A DNA stretch of 10,787 nt. Origin: Desulfurococcales archaeon (GTDB taxonomy: Archaea; Thermoproteota; Thermoprotei_A; Sulfolobales; Desulfurococcaceae). Both the position numbers and the translations under genes were made by a program. The stretch lies in the NCBI GenBank assembly GCA_027083045.1, contig JALWQP010000092.1, forward strand, positions 34,438-45,224. The letters run 5' to 3'. A model generated the notes under the pieces. The model was not told where the DNA came from. It worked only from the letters and a program-made list of their open reading frames with translations, and ran no database searches. Shown here piece by piece: positions 4,364-10,787 of the stretch; position 1 is the stretch's first letter; each line of letters begins with the position of its first letter.

Positions 4364-7300
4364 GTGGCTACACGCACCAAGGTTTTCCCGACTCCCGATG
4401 ATCGATGGATCGTTATGAAGAAATTCTTCGAGGAAAAAGGACTGGTTCGCCAGCACTTAGATAGCTACAATAGATTCATATCGAAAACACTACCAGAGAT
4501 CATAGATGAATTCAAAGTAATAGAGGTTCCAGGAATAGCTAAAGTGGTGATCAAGGGATTCAGGATCGGTAAACCAGTTGTCAGGGCGATAGAGGGCTTC
4601 GAGAAAGAAGTAACTCCCCTCGAGTGCAGATTGAGAAATCTGACCTATGCAGCACCAGTATATTTACGATTATCTATTGTAACCGATAGAGGAGAAGAAC
4701 AGGAACAAGAAATACTGTTAATGGATCTCCCAATCATGCTTAAATCCGATATCGACCCGCTAAGCAAAATGTCAAAAGAAGAGTTAGTTAAAAATGGTGA
4801 GGATCCTAAGGATCCCGGAGGATATTTCATCATAAATGGTAGTGAAAAAGTCCTCATTGCTCAAGAAGACCTGGCTAGCAATAATGTTCTGGTCGATTAC
4901 GCTAGCGAGAGCTCTTCAGCAACTCATCTCGCAAAAGTAATAAGCGTATCTAGAGGGCGTAGAAGCCAGCTAATAATTGAGAGAAGAAAGGATGGAATAC
5001 TCTATGCATCCATTCAGGGTTTAAGAATACCTCTAGTCATACTCATGGCTGCACTTGGTCTTTCATCTGAAATAGATATTACATATGCGGTTAGTTTGGA
5101 TCCCGAGATACAAACATATTTAATGCCAAGCATTATCCAAGCACAAACAATATTTCCTAAACTCGAGATACCAGAAGACGCTACACCCGAGGAAAGGAAA
5201 AGGCTCGAAGAACAACATCGCAGAAAAACCATTGAAGCCGCTCTCGACTATATCGGTGTACGAATAGCTATCGGTAGGCCCAGACAGGAGCGTATTGAGA
5301 GAGCTAGGAGATTCCTCGATGAATACCTACTTCCACATATAGGCACCAATCCTTCCCCAGAAACTAGGCTCAAGAAAGCCTACTTCATTGCACAAATGGC
5401 AAATAAGCTCCTAGAACTCGTTCTTGGACGTAGAAAACCCGACGATAAAGACCACTACAGGAATAAGAGGCTCAAGCTAGCTGGTGACCTACTGGCTCAA
5501 CTAGTACGACATTATCTGGCCAACTACTTCAGGAGAGAGATAAGAAATGCTATTGAGAGAAACTATAGCAAATACAAACGGGTAGACCTAAGGCAGCTGA
5601 TCAAACCCGGTATGCTCACAGACAGAGTACTACACGCCATGGCCACGGGAAACTGGCCTGGCGGAAAAACCGGGGTTAGCCAGCTTCTGGACCGTACAAA
5701 TCTTATGAGCACTCTCAGCCACCTACGAAGAGTTGTTTCTCCACTGGCGAGAAACCAGCCTCACTTCGAGGCAAGAGAGCTTCATCCAACACAATGGGGC
5801 CGCATGTGCCCGTTCGAGACGCCGGAAGGAGCAAATATTGGTCTTGTGAAGAACCTCGCACTAATGGCTTATGTGAGCGTCGGCGTTCCCGAAGAAGAAG
5901 TAGAGCCGGTACTTTACAAGCTGGGAGTCAAGCCGATCAAGGAAGTGATCAAAGAAGCGAAGAAACAATTACAAGAAGGCTATGAGTACCCTGAGTTTCT
6001 GACATGGTCTAAAGTCTATCTAAATGGTAGACTGATAGGATACCATCCAGACGGTACTAAGCTCGCCAATGAGATAAGGAAGCTGAGAAGACAGGGCAAG
6101 ATAAGCTCAGAGGTCAATGTCGCCCACATAAAGAGTGATTACATCAACGAAGTATTCGTGAACACCGACGCTGGAAGAATAAGAAGGCCTCTCCTCATAG
6201 TGGAAAATGGTAAGCCAAAGCTCAAACCAAATCACGTCAAGAAAATAATGACTGGCGAGTGGAGCTTCGAAGACCTCGTCAGAAACGGCATAGTAGAGTA
6301 TCTGGACGCCGATGAAGAAGAAAACGCATACATAGCCCTAGATCCGGAGGATCTTACTCCCGAACATACCCATATGGAGATATGGACACCAGCAATACTG
6401 GGCATCACCGCATCAATAATACCCTACCCAGAACACAACCAGAGCCCGAGAAACACCTATGAGGCAGCTATGGCTAAGCAGAGCCTCGGCCTATACGCAG
6501 CTAACTTCCAGAGGAGAATGGATACTAGAGGACACTTCCTCCACTACCCTCAGAAACCCCTTGTACAGACAAGAGCAATGGAGATCATAGGATACAATGA
6601 GAGGCCGGCTGGGCAGAATATGGTAGTAGCGGTTATGAGTTTCACCGGCTATAACATCGAAGACGCGCTCATAATGAATAAAGGCTCCATCGATAGAGGC
6701 TTGGCAAGAAGCACGTTCTTTAGACTTTATTCAACTATAGAATACAAGTACCCGGGAGGACAAGAAGATCGAATAACTATTCCTTCAAGCAATGTGAGAG
6801 GCTATAGAGGGCCCAAAGCATACGAGAAGCTTGACGAAGACGGTATTGTCACGCCCGAAACACCTGTGAAAGGCGGAGACGTACTAATAGGTAAGATAAG
6901 CCCGCCAAGATTCTTCACCGCACAAGAATACACTGTAGGAGCAGGTATAACGAGACAAGACGCAAGCATAGTAACTAGGCACGGCGAGAAAGGCGTAGTA
7001 GATGTAGTAATGATAACCACAGATGGAGAAGGCAACAAGCTGGTCAAGGTCAGAGTCAGAGACCTGAGAATACCAGAGCTAGGAGATAAGTTCGCATCAA
7101 GACATGGGCAGAAAGGAGTTATAGGGCTAATCGTACCTCACGAAAACATGCCATTCACAGAGGATGGTATAGTCCCAGACCTAATCATAAACCCACACGC
7201 ATTCCCGAGCCGTATGACTGTAGGCCAGTTAATCGAAAGCATTGCAGGCAAGGCTGCAGCACTCGAGGGACGCTTCATAGATGCAACACCATTCTATAAA

Positions 7301-7828
7301 GAATCCATCGAAAACCTACAGATAACCTTGAAGAGATACGGATACCCCGAGACAGGCATGGAGGCAATGTATGATGGTAGAACAGGTGAGATCCTACACT
7401 CACCGATATTCATAGGGATTGTCTACTATCAGAAACTACACCACATGGTCGCAGACAAAATACATGCAAGAGCCCGTGGACCAGTCCAGATCCTCACCAG
7501 ACAGCCTACTGAGGGCAGAGCAAAGGAGGGAGGACTACGTTTTGGCGAGATGGAGAGAGATTGTCTAGTAGGTCATGGTGCAAGCCTACTGCTCAAGGAA
7601 CAGATGCTGGATAAGAGTGATAGGACGATAATATATGTATGTGAACTATGCGGGCATATTGGATGGTATGACCGTGTACGTGGTAAATACATATGCCCGA
7701 TACACAAGGATAAAGGAAAACTCAAGCCTGTAGAAGTATCCTATGCATTTAAGCTTCTACTCCAAGAGCTTATGAGTCTATGCATAATGCCCAGACTAAG
7801 AATCAAAGATATCGCGCGTGAAAAATGA
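4364..7828 (+). CDS. rpoB: RNA polymerase subunit B (Rpo2), undivided
   Basis: This is the second largest subunit (1154 residues), one half of the active-site cleft. It is a single chain, as in Crenarchaeota, and not split into B'' and B' as in many methanogens. Domains follow the Rpb2 order: protrusion and lobe in the first 400 residues, then fork HPTQWGRMCPFETPEG (474-489), the hybrid-binding part with GYNIEDALIMN (762-772, acidic E766/D767 near the second metal) and GDKFASRHGQKG (907-918), GEMERDCLVGHG from 1061, and the C-terminal clamp with a zinc site C1093-x2-C1096...C1111-x2-H1114. The fourth ligand here is His. No intein or frameshift is seen. The start is GTG 4364; GGTG seven bases upstream, inside rpoH, supports it. 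The stop TGA overlaps the ribosome site of rpoA1. Confidence 0.98.
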   Translation: MATRTKVFPTPDDRWIVMKKFFEEKGLVRQHLDSYNRFISKTLPEIIDEFKVIEVPGIAKVVIKGFRIGKPVVRAIEGFEKEVTPLECRLRNLTYAAPVYLRLSIVTDRGEEQEQEILLMDLPIMLKSDIDPLSKMSKEELVKNGEDPKDPGGYFIINGSEKVLIAQEDLASNNVLVDYASESSSATHLAKVISVSRGRRSQLIIERRKDGILYASIQGLRIPLVILMAALGLSSEIDITYAVSLDPEIQTYLMPSIIQAQTIFPKLEIPEDATPEERKRLEEQHRRKTIEAALDYIGVRIAIGRPRQERIERARRFLDEYLLPHIGTNPSPETRLKKAYFIAQMANKLLELVLGRRKPDDKDHYRNKRLKLAGDLLAQLVRHYLANYFRREIRNAIERNYSKYKRVDLRQLIKPGMLTDRVLHAMATGNWPGGKTGVSQLLDRTNLMSTLSHLRRVVSPLARNQPHFEARELHPTQWGRMCPFETPEGANIGLVKNLALMAYVSVGVPEEEVEPVLYKLGVKPIKEVIKEAKKQLQEGYEYPEFLTWSKVYLNGRLIGYHPDGTKLANEIRKLRRQGKISSEVNVAHIKSDYINEVFVNTDAGRIRRPLLIVENGKPKLKPNHVKKIMTGEWSFEDLVRNGIVEYLDADEEENAYIALDPEDLTPEHTHMEIWTPAILGITASIIPYPEHNQSPRNTYEAAMAKQSLGLYAANFQRRMDTRGHFLHYPQKPLVQTRAMEIIGYNERPAGQNMVVAVMSFTGYNIEDALIMNKGSIDRGLARSTFFRLYSTIEYKYPGGQEDRITIPSSNVRGYRGPKAYEKLDEDGIVTPETPVKGGDVLIGKISPPRFFTAQEYTVGAGITRQDASIVTRHGEKGVVDVVMITTDGEGNKLVKVRVRDLRIPELGDKFASRHGQKGVIGLIVPHENMPFTEDGIVPDLIINPHAFPSRMTVGQLIESIAGKAAALEGRFIDATPFYKESIENLQITLKRYGYPETGMEAMYDGRTGEILHSPIFIGIVYYQKLHHMVADKIHARARGPVQILTRQPTEGRAKEGGLRFGEMERDCLVGHGASLLLKEQMLDKSDRTIIYVCELCGHIGWYDRVRGKYICPIHKDKGKLKPVEVSYAFKLLLQELMSLCIMPRLRIKDIAREK

Positions 7829-7833
7829 GGTGA
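7827..7833 (+). promoter_or_regulatory. Strong Shine-Dalgarno site of rpoA1
   Basis: GAGGTGA complements the archaeal 16S rRNA tail and ends 6 nt before ATG 7840. It begins within the rpoB stop codon TGA (7826-7828), a layout that favours handover of ribosomes from B to A'. Confidence 0.8.
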
Positions 7834-7839
7834 CACCTT

Positions 7840-10787
<2,948 letters not shown>

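Noticed and set aside
7828..7838. Palindrome AGGTGACACCT over the rpoA1 ribosome site
   Set aside because: A one-base centre cannot form an RNA hairpin, and the match follows largely from the Shine-Dalgarno sequence itself.

Overview
The window looks like a chromosomal segment of a hyperthermophilic crenarchaeon. A Desulfurococcales-like organism is my inference; the species is not identified. The evidence is an archaeal RNA polymerase operon with the largest subunit split into A' and A'' and the B subunit left whole, an Orc1/Cdc6 initiator, a tRNA gene with a bulge-helix-bulge intron, GGTGA-type Shine-Dalgarno sites, GTG starts, AGA/AGG/ATA-rich codon use and Lys/Glu/Arg-rich proteins.

Left part (1-1003). 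A membrane-anchored DUF2202 ferritin-like gene is split by a single in-frame TGA, and the conserved domain continues in the same frame to position 776. Two T-rich tracts follow, then a minus-strand tRNA-Gln(CTG) gene with a 21-nt intron and an encoded CCA.

Middle part (1004-3876). A small unrecognised ORF (86 codons) lies between tRNA-Gln and tRNA-Lys(TTT). The tRNA-Lys TATA box overlaps the end of that ORF. Convergent to them, a minus-strand pair encodes the Orc1/Cdc6 replication initiator and, overlapping its end by 11 bp, a DUF99 protein. Behind its own promoter and upstream of orc1/cdc6 is a stand-alone encapsulated-ferritin-type protein (EncFtn) on the minus strand. tRNA-Ala(GGC) closes the section. 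All three tRNA genes have a TATA-like box centred about 35-38 nt upstream of the mature 5' end.

Right part (3877-10787). A 212-bp leader/promoter region precedes the core RNA polymerase operon rpoH-rpoB-rpoA1-rpoA2. The genes are tightly packed: 2-nt gap, 11-nt gap, then a 4-nt ATGA overlap. rpoA2 is cut by the window edge. Together they encode the catalytic core of RNA polymerase plus the jaw subunit H.

Most of the window is conserved archaeal housekeeping DNA. The points most worth a second look are the in-frame TGA in the DUF2202 gene, the orphan EncFtn with no shell gene or cargo tail, the orc1/cdc6-DUF99 coupling, and a start codon placed in the loop of a perfect inverted repeat. I see no CRISPR array, insertion sequence, rRNA or clear replication origin.
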